DNA from: Deltaproteobacteria bacterium
Lineage (GTDB): Bacteria; Desulfobacterota; JAFDIG01
Direction: 5' to 3'
NCBI GenBank assembly: GCA_019308145.1
Contig: JAFDIG010000157.1
Location: 1 to 5,449, forward strand
Length of the DNA stretch: 5,449 bases
A program made the translations under genes and the position numbers. The notes under the pieces were generated by a model. The model saw only the letters and a program-made list of their open reading frames with translations, made no database searches and was not told the DNA's origin. Shown one piece after another: positions 1-5,449 of this stretch; position 1 is the stretch's first letter, and every line of letters starts with the position of its first letter.

Positions 1-468
1 ATGAGGGATTTGGCTTCTAAATTGGGATATGATCCTGATCTTTGGGGTATAGCTGGGCTTTTACATGACCTTGATTTTGAAGAGACAAAAGACGATCCTC
101 AAAGACATGGGTTAGTTACAGCAAAGATCCTTGAAGAGAAGAATGTATCTAAAGAGATTATCGATGCGATAAAGGCTCATAATGCGGAAGCCTTAGGGAT
201 TGAAAGGAAGAATCCTATAGATTTTGCTATAACTGCTGCTGAAACCATAACAGGGATGGTTGTTGCAACTACATTGGTTTATCCTGATAAAAAGATCAAA
301 AGTGTTAAGCCTAAATCTATTTTAAAGAGGATGAAAGCAAAGGAGTTTGCAAGAAGGGTGAACAGGGATCATATAAAGCTTTGCGAAAAATTAGGGATCC
401 CACTTGCTGAATTTGCTGAGCTATCTTTAAAGGCAATGTCAAAGATAGATAAGGAGCTTGGGTTATAA
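1..468 (+). CDS. HD-domain (HDIG-type) hydrolase-like protein, 5'-partial
   Basis: This is a metal-dependent HD-superfamily protein, probably a cytosolic phosphohydrolase or nucleotidase-like enzyme of unknown substrate. The 155 visible residues carry the signature LLHDLD, with H22 and D23 as the HD pair, then H36 (RHG) and H60 (KAHN) as further likely metal ligands. The Asp that often completes the site appears to be Glu81 (AAET). The C-terminal half (VATTLVYPDK, KPKSILKRMKAKEFARRVNRD, ending KIDKELGL) fits a family of small bacterial HDIG proteins. As I recall that family, members have about 25-30 more N-terminal residues, including the first conserved His, and the Met at position 1 aligns with an internal Met (VMRALA-like). 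The real start is therefore probably upstream of the window. Its TAA overlaps the purC ATG by one base, implying translational coupling. The fold is secure; the biochemical role is not known. Confidence 0.8.
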   Translation: MRDLASKLGYDPDLWGIAGLLHDLDFEETKDDPQRHGLVTAKILEEKNVSKEIIDAIKAHNAEALGIERKNPIDFAITAAETITGMVVATTLVYPDKKIKSVKPKSILKRMKAKEFARRVNRDHIKLCEKLGIPLAEFAELSLKAMSKIDKELGL

Positions 469-1355
469 TGAGTGAAACTATTAAGGAGACCAATTTTGAT
501 ACCCTTAAGCTAAAAGCAAGAGGAAAGGTAAGGGATATCTACGAAATTGATGAATACCTTTTGATAGTTGCTACTGATAGGGTATCTGCCTTTGATGTTG
601 TTATGGATGATCCTATCCCTGATAAGGGAAAGGTCTTAACTCAGATATCAAATTTCTGGTTTGATAAAATGAAGGATATTATTCCAAATCATCTTGTAAC
701 CTGTAATGTAGATGAATTCCCTAAAGAGTGTAAGCCTTATCGTGATATTCTTGAGAAAAGGTCTATGTTAGTTAAGAAGGCAGAACCTTTGCCTGTTGAA
801 TGCGTTGTAAGAGGATATATTTCTGGTTCAGCATGGAAGGAATATAAAGAGAATAAAATGATTTCTGGTATTAGACTTCCTGATGGGCTTGTTGAGTCAC
901 AGAAGCTTGAGCCGCCTATATTTACTCCTGCTACAAAAGCACCAAAGGGAGAGCATGATGAAAATATTAGCTTTGAAAAGATGAAAGAGATTGTTGGGGA
1001 TGTTGCTGAAATAATAAGGGATATAAGTATAAAGATTTATGAAAGGGCTAAAGATATTGCGTTTGAAAAAGGGATTATAATTGCAGACACAAAATTTGAG
1101 TTTGGATATATTAATGGTAAACTTCATCTGATAGATGAACTTTTAACCCCTGATTCCTCAAGGTTTTGGCCAGTTGACTCCTATGCACCAGGTGGGACAC
1201 AAAAAAGCTTTGACAAACAATTCTTACGCGATTATCTTCTTAGTCTAAATTGGAATTTCTCCCCACCTCCTCCAAAATTGCCTTTAGAAATTATAGAAAA
1301 AACATCAGAAAAATATAAAGAGGCTCTTTTTAGGCTTACTGGTATCACTCTTTAA
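468..1355 (+). CDS. purC: Phosphoribosylaminoimidazole-succinocarboxamide synthase (SAICAR synthetase)
   Basis: PurC catalyses the ATP-dependent ligation of aspartate to CAIR, giving SAICAR in de novo purine synthesis, in the cytosol. Family motifs run through the whole protein: RGKVRDIYE (18-26, nucleotide-binding loop), ATDRVSAFDVV (35-45), LPVECVVRGYISGSAWKEY (108-126), PIFTPATKAPKGEHDENISF (150-169), IIIADTKFEFG (203-213) and LIDELLTPDSSRFWP (221-235), then the C-terminal QKSFDKQFLRDYL segment. At 295 residues it is the long form, which opens with RGKVRDIY; the short form of about 235-240 residues opens with a KLYEGKAK-like sequence. The ATG at 468-470 overlaps the preceding TAA. An AAGGAG at 451-456 is a possible ribosome site with a rather long 11-base spacer, so coupling to the upstream gene may help initiation. 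No other pur gene is in the window. The protein appears intact. Confidence 0.97.
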   Translation: MSETIKETNFDTLKLKARGKVRDIYEIDEYLLIVATDRVSAFDVVMDDPIPDKGKVLTQISNFWFDKMKDIIPNHLVTCNVDEFPKECKPYRDILEKRSMLVKKAEPLPVECVVRGYISGSAWKEYKENKMISGIRLPDGLVESQKLEPPIFTPATKAPKGEHDENISFEKMKEIVGDVAEIIRDISIKIYERAKDIAFEKGIIIADTKFEFGYINGKLHLIDELLTPDSSRFWPVDSYAPGGTQKSFDKQFLRDYLLSLNWNFSPPPPKLPLEIIEKTSEKYKEALFRLTGITL

Positions 1356-1362
1356 AGATTTT

Positions 1363-2124
1363 ATGGTTGAACAATCTCCTAAAAGATTATTTGACTCTAT
1401 ATCTGTCGTTTTAGTAAGACCAGAATACTCTGGTAACATTGGAGCAGCAGCAAGGGCTATGAAGAATATGGGATTTTGTGATCTCGTGCTTGTTAATCCC
1501 TATAAATTTAACAAGGATGAAGCTATTGTTATGGCATCAGGTGCAGATGATATCATAGAAAATGCAAGATTTTTTTCTGATTTAAAAGAAGCATTAGATC
1601 ACTATGGTATGGTAGTTGGAACAAGTAGAAGGATTGGGAAAAAGAGAAAACACTTTTATCCCATTGATGAGGTTATTGAAAAGGTAGTGGAATTTTCAAA
1701 TAAAAACAGGGTTGCAATAGTTTTTGGGCCTGAGAAAACAGGTCTTACCAATAGGGATCTTGACTTATGCCATCTTGTTACCTCTATCCCTACATCTAAA
1801 GAATTTGGTTCTTTAAATCTTGCTCAAGCAGTTTTGTTATTTCTTTATGAACTATTTAGATCATCTGAAGCAAAAAAACCTTTGGTTTTTAATAGAAAAC
1901 TTGCTACCTCCTTTGAACTTGAAGGGATGTTTAGCCATATCGAGCAGATTTTAAAAGAGATCGGATTCCTTGAGCCAGATAATCCTGATCGGATGATGAG
2001 CGTTATCCGCTTTATATTAGGAAGGGCATCCCTTAATTCAAGAGAGGTAAGGATTATAAGGGGTATATGCCGACAAATTAACTGGTATATAAACAAAAAC
2101 AAAGAGGGAAAAGATGTTTTATAA
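1363..2124 (+). CDS. trmJ: tRNA (cytidine/uridine-2'-O-)-methyltransferase, TrmJ/TrmH-family SPOUT enzyme
   Basis: This SPOUT methyltransferase is expected to use S-adenosylmethionine to methylate the ribose 2'-OH of nucleotide 32 in tRNA anticodon loops. All three SPOUT motifs are present. Motif 1 is SGNIGAAARAMKNMGF (23-38), with the conserved Asn25 and the putative catalytic Arg31. Motif 2 is VAIVFGPEKTGLTNRDL (117-133). Motif 3 is IPTSKEFGSLNLAQAVLLFLYEL (142-164), which with motif 2 forms the trefoil-knot AdoMet pocket. VGTSRR (85-90) and a C-terminal helical extension of about 85 residues match TrmJ rather than TrmL, which lacks the extension. The length of 253 residues is usual. The ATG lies 7 bases after the purC stop and has no convincing Shine-Dalgarno of its own, so it probably relies on reinitiation from purC. 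The exact nucleotide (C32, U32 or both) cannot be told from sequence. Confidence 0.9.
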   Translation: MVEQSPKRLFDSISVVLVRPEYSGNIGAAARAMKNMGFCDLVLVNPYKFNKDEAIVMASGADDIIENARFFSDLKEALDHYGMVVGTSRRIGKKRKHFYPIDEVIEKVVEFSNKNRVAIVFGPEKTGLTNRDLDLCHLVTSIPTSKEFGSLNLAQAVLLFLYELFRSSEAKKPLVFNRKLATSFELEGMFSHIEQILKEIGFLEPDNPDRMMSVIRFILGRASLNSREVRIIRGICRQINWYINKNKEGKDVL

Positions 2125-2779
2125 ATTTTTATTAGTTATTATTTTTATCACTTTATTTTGGGGAGAAACAATGGGAGTTGAGATAAAATTAGAAAAACCT
2201 TCTTTAAAGGGAAAGTTATCTGTTGAAGAGGCAATAAAAGATAGGCAAACAATAAGGAGTTTTAAAGATAAAGCATTATCCATCTCTCAACTTTCTCAAC
2301 TTGCTTGGGCTGCTTATGGAATTACTCATAAAGGTTTTTATAAAACTGTACCTTCTGCTGGTGCATTATATCCATCTGATATCTTTTTTATAATAGGGAA
2401 AGGTGGTGTAAAAGGTATTGAGCCAGGGGTATATCATTATATTCCAGAAGGTCATTTACTTAAACTTATTCTTTCAAGGGATAAAAGGGAGATAGTAGCA
2501 AGAGCAAGCCTTTCTCAGATGTGGATGATGGAAGCACCCATAATGATCTTGATAACTGTAGAGTATAGACGAGTAACAAGAAAGTATGGTGAAAGAGGGA
2601 TAAGATATGCTCATATAGAAGCAGGTCATATCGGGCAGAATATCTTTTTACAGGCTGAATCACTCGGGCTATCTTGTGGTATTGTGGGTGCATTTTATGA
2701 TGATAAGATAAAAGAGGTGTTAAATCTTCCTAAAAATTTTGAACCTCTAATTATCATGCCAGTTGGGTATAAGAAGTAG
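2114..2779 (+). CDS. SagB/ThcOx-type nitroreductase-family oxidoreductase with predicted signal peptide
   Basis: This is an FMN-dependent oxidoreductase of the nitroreductase superfamily, closest to the SagB/ThcOx group. Some members of that group oxidise azolines in thiazole/oxazole peptides, while many stand-alone members have unknown substrates. Visible marks are RQTIRSF (44-50, Arg pair likely binding FMN phosphate), LAWAAYGIT (63-71), PSAGALYPSDIF (80-91, the hallmark flavin loop), EAGHIGQNIFLQAESLGL in the C-terminal third, and a closing LNLPKNFEPLIIMPVGY. Residues 1-19 are a lysine followed by a run of hydrophobic residues (FLLVIIFITLFW), like a signal peptide or membrane anchor, but with no lipobox Cys and no clear Ala-x-Ala cleavage site. 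The start overlaps the trmJ end by 11 bases and has GAGGG at 2104-2108 with a 5-base spacer. A second in-frame ATG at 2171 would give a 202-residue cytosolic form. No cyclodehydratase or precursor gene is nearby, so a RiPP role is unsupported. Confidence 0.85.
   Translation: MFYKFLLVIIFITLFWGETMGVEIKLEKPSLKGKLSVEEAIKDRQTIRSFKDKALSISQLSQLAWAAYGITHKGFYKTVPSAGALYPSDIFFIIGKGGVKGIEPGVYHYIPEGHLLKLILSRDKREIVARASLSQMWMMEAPIMILITVEYRRVTRKYGERGIRYAHIEAGHIGQNIFLQAESLGLSCGIVGAFYDDKIKEVLNLPKNFEPLIIMPVGYKK
2160..2173 (+). promoter_or_regulatory. Internal ribosome site and alternative ATG of the SagB-like gene
   Basis: GGGGAG at 2160-2165 stands 5 bases before an in-frame ATG at 2171-2173. This is as good a Shine-Dalgarno as the one at the upstream start (2114). 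Starting here removes the whole hydrophobic N-terminus and yields a protein beginning MGVEIKLEKP with the complete flavin domain. Either this is the true start, or both are used. The signal-like character of codons 1-19 (Lys, then almost entirely hydrophobic residues) argues that the longer form is real, because a chance reading frame would seldom show it. Confidence 0.45.
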
Positions 2780-2930
2780 AAGACATAGAGATAAGTAAGA
2801 AACTGCGTTGATACCTCTAAATAGATTTATACTTGCTTGATTTTGAGGCTGATAATTTCATCTCTAATATTAGCTTTAGCGGGATTGTTACTTATTAGAA
2901 GTGGTAACTATTTCTATACCCATTTACGCA

Positions 2931-2936
2931 TATAAT
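2931..2936 (+). promoter_or_regulatory. Candidate -10 element upstream of glyQ
   Basis: A perfect TATAAT lies about 100 bases before the glyQ start in the only long gap of the window. No good -35 box stands at the usual distance (the bases 17 upstream read CTATTT), and there is no extended TG motif, so in AT-rich DNA this could be chance. Confidence 0.3.
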
Positions 2937-2946
2937 CTTTCATCTC

Positions 2947-2976
2947 TTGACATTCTGATTTATTAAGTGATAAAAA
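2947..2976 (+). promoter_or_regulatory. Candidate sigma70-type promoter for glyQS
   Basis: A perfect TTGACA at 2947-2952 is followed by weak -10 candidates: GATAAA at 2969-2974 (16-base spacer) or TAAAAA at 2971-2976 (18-base spacer), each matching four of six TATAAT positions. Transcription would begin near 2980 and leave a leader of about 60 bases before glyQ. The location, before a two-gene unit and after a gap, supports it. The weak -10 limits confidence. Confidence 0.4.
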
Positions 2977-3029
2977 TTAAGACCTAAAAATATTCTGTAA
3001 ATTTTTTTAATATATTTTCTAAAATCTAC

Positions 3030-3042
3030 GAGGTGAGATGTG
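3030..3042 (+). promoter_or_regulatory. Ribosome binding site and GTG start of glyQ
   Basis: GAGGTGA at 3030-3036 closely matches the anti-Shine-Dalgarno complement. Counting from GAGG, 6 bases separate it from the GTG at 3040-3042. The GTG is preferred because it opens the frame MYFQDLI, the usual GlyQ N-terminus. The overlapping ATG at 3038-3040 is out of frame and leads to a stop after six codons. Confidence 0.75.
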
Positions 3043-3915
3043 TATTTTCAGGATTTGATATTTGCTTTAGAGAATTTCTGGGCATCTAAAGGTTGTTTGA
3101 TTCAGCAACCTTATGATATTGAAGTTGGTGCAGGCACATTTAATCCCGCAACATTCTTAAGGGTATTAGGACCTGAGCCATGGAATGTGGGATATGTTGA
3201 GCCTTCCAGGCGTCCAACTGATGGTCGCTATGGTGAAAACCCTAACAGGCTTCAGCATTATTATCAGTATCAAGTGATAATGAAACCTTCTCCCATTGAG
3301 ATCCAAGATATTTATCTTGACTCTTTAAAGAGCTTTGGTGTTAACCCTTTGGAGCATGATATAAGATTTGTTGAGGATGATTGGGAATCTCCTACTTTAG
3401 GTGCATGGGGTTTAGGTTGGGAAGTATGGCTTGATGGAATGGAGATTACACAGTTTACCTATTTTCAGCAAGTAGGCGGAATTGACCTTGATCCTATTTC
3501 AGTTGAGCTCACTTATGGAATAGAACGTATTGCCATGTATCTTCAAGGTGTTGATAATGTATTTGATCTAAAATGGACAAAGGATATCACTTATGGCGAT
3601 ATTCATCATAAAGGAGAGGTTGAATTTTCTATATTCAACTTTGATAAAGCAGATATAAAAAAACTTTTTACACTTTTTGAACTTTATGAAGAAGAGTCGC
3701 TACGGCTTATAGATAATGAAGGACTTGTTATGCCTGCATACGACTTTTGTCTTAAATGTTCCCATATTTTTAATCTCTTAGATGCGAGAGGTGCAATAAG
3801 CGTAACTGAAAGAACTCATTATATTGCTAGGGTAAGAAATCTGGCAAGAAAGGTAGCTTTAGGCTATATAAAACAGCGAGAAGAGATGGGATTTCCCCTC
3901 CTTAATAAAAAATAG
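3040..3915 (+). CDS. glyQ: Glycyl-tRNA synthetase alpha subunit
   Basis: This is the catalytic-core subunit of the tetrameric bacterial glycyl-tRNA synthetase. It binds ATP and glycine and forms glycyl-adenylate, and works only with the beta subunit, encoded next. The class II signatures are strong. FWASKGCLIQQPYDIEVGAGT (13-33) opens the protein. Motif 2 is YVEPSRRPTDGRYGENPNRL (52-71), followed by QHYYQYQV. RFVEDDWESPTLGAWGLGWE (109-128) and GMEITQFTYFQQVGG (133-147) line the glycine and ATP pocket. Motif 3 is ELTYGIERIAMYLQG (156-170). The C-terminal FNLLDARGAISVTER segment and the MGFPL ending are also typical. At 291 residues it is full length. It starts with GTG, supported by a strong Shine-Dalgarno. 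glyS begins 11 bases after its stop, so both are surely co-transcribed. No T-box controls it. Confidence 0.97.
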   Translation: MYFQDLIFALENFWASKGCLIQQPYDIEVGAGTFNPATFLRVLGPEPWNVGYVEPSRRPTDGRYGENPNRLQHYYQYQVIMKPSPIEIQDIYLDSLKSFGVNPLEHDIRFVEDDWESPTLGAWGLGWEVWLDGMEITQFTYFQQVGGIDLDPISVELTYGIERIAMYLQGVDNVFDLKWTKDITYGDIHHKGEVEFSIFNFDKADIKKLFTLFELYEEESLRLIDNEGLVMPAYDFCLKCSHIFNLLDARGAISVTERTHYIARVRNLARKVALGYIKQREEMGFPLLNKK

Positions 3916-3926
3916 AAAGGGAAAAG

Positions 3927-5449
3927 ATGAGTGAAGAATTTTTTTTAGAAATAGGGACAGAAGAAATTCCTGCTAGATTTCTTCCTGATGCAATGAAAAA
4001 TCTTGAAGAATTATTAAAAAAGGAATTTGAAAAAAATCGTCTCTCTTACGGAATAATAAGAACTTTTAGCACTCCGAGGAGGATATGTGCACTTGTAGAA
4101 GAGCTTTCTTCCTATCAAGATGATCTTATAGTTGAAAAGATGGGGCCAGCAAAAAAAGTGGCTTTTGATATAAATGGTAATCCTTTAAAACCAGCCTTAG
4201 GCTTTGCAAAATCTCAAGGGTTAAAAGTAGATGATCTAATTGTTAAAGAGACACCAAAGGGTGAATACGTCTTTGCTATCAAGAAGATTAAGGGAAAAGA
4301 GGCTTCAGAAGTGCTTAAAACTATACTGCCTGATATAATTCTTAAGATTCCTTTTCCTAAAACCATGAGATGGAATAGTTTATCTATTCGTTTTGTTCGT
4401 CCTATTCACTGGATTGTTGCCATATTGTCAGGTAAGGTTATCCCTTTTTCCTTGGAAAATATCAAAAGCGGAAATAAAACCTTTGGTCATCGTTTCATGA
4501 AACCAAATTCTTTTGAAATCAACTCCTTCTCTGATTATATTATGAAAACAGAAGAGGCTTTCGTTATTGTTGATCCTGATAAAAGGAAAAAGATGATCGA
4601 AAATGATATAAAAAAGGAAGCAAAAAAGGTTAATGGGATGCCACTTATGGTAGAAGGTTTGCTTGAGGAAGTAATCTTTCTTACTGAATATCCAAATCTG
4701 ATTCTTGGTTCTTTTGATAAAGAGTTTCTTATGCTTCCATCAGAGGTTTTAACAAATGCTATGGTAGAGCACCAAAGATATTTTCCTATTATAGATAATG
4801 AAGGTAGCATTATGCCATATTTTATAGCAGTAAACAATATCTTGCCTAAAGAGAAGGATCTAATAAAAAATGGACATGAACGGGTTTTAAGAGCAAGGCT
4901 TTCTGATGCCAGGTTCTATTTTGATGAAGATCTGATGGTTAAAATGGATAAATGGGTAGAGGAATTAAAAAAGGTTGTTTTTCAAACCAAACTTGGGACA
5001 TCTTATGAAAAGATGACAAGGTTTAAAGCACTTGCTCTTTTTATTTCAGAACTTTTAGATATTAATAAGCAAGAAAAAATAGATAGGGCAGCTACTCTTT
5101 GTAAGGCAGATCTGGTATCCGGAATGGTTGGGGAGTTTCCAAAACTTCAAGGTGTAATGGGAAGGATATATGCTATTAAAGCAGGAGAAGATATAGAAGT
5201 TGCTGATGCAATATATGAGCATTATCTTCCTCGTTTTTCTGGTGATAAACTCCCAACAGGGCCTATTGGTGATATCATAAGTATCGCTGATAGAATGGAT
5301 ACCATTATCGGATGTTTTGGCATAGGGATTATTCCTACAGGAACTCAAGATCCTTATGGGTTAAGACGTCATACATTAGCCATCATCAATATCATTATAA
5401 GGAAAGGTTATAGAATTTCTCTATCTAAAATTATTGATAAGTCATTGGA
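3927..5449 (+). CDS. glyS: Glycyl-tRNA synthetase beta subunit, 3'-partial
   Basis: The beta subunit supplies tRNA(Gly) recognition for the glycyl-tRNA synthetase made with GlyQ. I translated the frame from the ATG at 3927 to the window end and found no stop or frameshift: 507 codons of the roughly 690 usual for the family, so about the last quarter is missing. Family landmarks appear in order: FFLEIGTEEIPARFL (5-19), STPRRICALV, MGPAKKVAFD, MRWNSLSIRFVRPIHW (147-162), TFGHRFMKP, LPSEVLTNAMVEHQRYFPI (270-288), GHERVLRARLSDARFYFDED (316-335), VVFQTKLGT, KADLVSGMVGEFPKLQGVMG (393-412), EHYLPRFSGDKLP and GIIPTGTQDPYGLRR (467-481). The unseen part should hold the C-terminal tRNA-binding region. 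AAAGGGA at 3916-3922 is the likely ribosome site, 4 bases before the ATG. An eight-T run (3939-3946) lies within codons 5-7. Confidence 0.96.
   Translation, partial: MSEEFFLEIGTEEIPARFLPDAMKNLEELLKKEFEKNRLSYGIIRTFSTPRRICALVEELSSYQDDLIVEKMGPAKKVAFDINGNPLKPALGFAKSQGLKVDDLIVKETPKGEYVFAIKKIKGKEASEVLKTILPDIILKIPFPKTMRWNSLSIRFVRPIHWIVAILSGKVIPFSLENIKSGNKTFGHRFMKPNSFEINSFSDYIMKTEEAFVIVDPDKRKKMIENDIKKEAKKVNGMPLMVEGLLEEVIFLTEYPNLILGSFDKEFLMLPSEVLTNAMVEHQRYFPIIDNEGSIMPYFIAVNNILPKEKDLIKNGHERVLRARLSDARFYFDEDLMVKMDKWVEELKKVVFQTKLGTSYEKMTRFKALALFISELLDINKQEKIDRAATLCKADLVSGMVGEFPKLQGVMGRIYAIKAGEDIEVADAIYEHYLPRFSGDKLPTGPIGDIISIADRMDTIIGCFGIGIIPTGTQDPYGLRRHTLAIINIIIRKGYRISLSKIIDKSL

Larger units (their letters stand above)
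2780..3039 (+). other. Intergenic region between the SagB-like gene and glyQ
   Basis: About 260 bases without a convincing gene, more AT-rich than the flanking genes toward its 3' end. I see no tRNA, no glycine T-box (the conserved T-box core sequence is absent) and no GC-rich hairpin followed by a T-run that would be a clear intrinsic terminator. Two weak inverted repeats exist: CCTCTAAA at 2814-2821 against TTTTGAGG at 2841-2848 (one mismatch, 19-base loop), and GTTAC at 2887-2891 against GTAAC at 2904-2908. Neither is followed by a T-tract. The 3' half holds the promoter-like elements listed separately and the glyQ ribosome site. Confidence 0.7.

Noticed and set aside
897..1127. 76-codon open frame on the minus strand inside purC
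   Set aside because: It lies wholly within a strongly conserved gene, is rich in Phe/Asn/Ile/Tyr as expected from antisense reading of AT-rich codons, and shows no domain.
1845..2102. 85-codon minus-strand open frame within trmJ
   Set aside because: Shadow of the trmJ C-terminal coding region, with no independent support.
2466..2693. 75-codon minus-strand open frame within the SagB-like gene
   Set aside because: Antisense to conserved nitroreductase sequence, no family match seen.
2814..2848. Inverted repeat after the SagB-like gene as an intrinsic terminator
   Set aside because: Short stem with a mismatch, a 19-base loop and no T-tract after it.
2986..3008. Possible terminator: AAAAAT/ATTTTT pairing ending in a T7 run
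   Set aside because: The stem is only A-T pairs and would be very unstable; it lies between the candidate promoters and glyQ, where a constitutive terminator would make little sense.
2780..3039. Glycine T-box riboswitch before glyQ
   Set aside because: The conserved T-box core and a following terminator hairpin are absent; the leader from the likely promoter is only about 60-100 bases, too short for a usual T-box.
4535..4837. 100-codon minus-strand open frame within glyS
   Set aside because: It is antisense to conserved GlyS motifs on the + strand; no ribosome site or recognisable protein family.
5055..5348. 97-codon minus-strand open frame within glyS
   Set aside because: It is antisense to the conserved KADLVSGMVGEFP and following region of GlyS; composition is not protein-like.

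Overview
The window is AT-rich, gene-dense bacterial chromosome with every gene on the + strand. It reads as ordinary housekeeping DNA, with one less ordinary gene, a putatively exported SagB-type flavin oxidoreductase. The separate glyQ and glyS subunit genes show a bacterium with tetrameric (alpha2beta2-type) glycyl-tRNA synthetase. No glycine T-box leader precedes glyQ, which argues against a typical Firmicute. The long (295-residue) form of PurC, together with the TrmJ and HD proteins, would suit a low-GC Gram-negative anaerobe (Desulfobacterota, Nitrospirota or a related candidate phylum). That placement is inferred from family resemblance and is not proven.

Layout: 1-468 is the 3' part of an HD-domain hydrolase-like gene whose start lies outside the window. 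It overlaps purC (468-1355, SAICAR synthetase) by one base in a TAATG junction. After 7 bases comes trmJ (1363-2124, tRNA 2'-O-methyltransferase), which overlaps a SagB/nitroreductase-family gene (2114-2779) by 11 bases. The tight junctions and lack of visible internal promoters suggest one transcription unit, although the products belong to unrelated pathways. A non-coding gap of about 260 bases (2780-3039) follows and holds candidate sigma70-type promoter elements. Next is a second unit, glyQ (3040-3915) and glyS (from 3927), with glyS still open at the window end.

Functional links: GlyQ and GlyS together form one enzyme that charges tRNA(Gly). TrmJ modifies the anticodon loop of tRNAs, and PurC catalyses a middle step of purine synthesis. 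The HD protein and the SagB-like protein have no assigned substrate, and nothing around them (no cyclodehydratase, precursor peptide or transporter) defines a RiPP pathway. I found no mobile element, CRISPR array, RNA gene or clear novel system. The points most worth checking are the two well-formed starts of the SagB-like gene, which predict an exported and a cytosolic form, and the overlapping ATG/GTG starts at glyQ.
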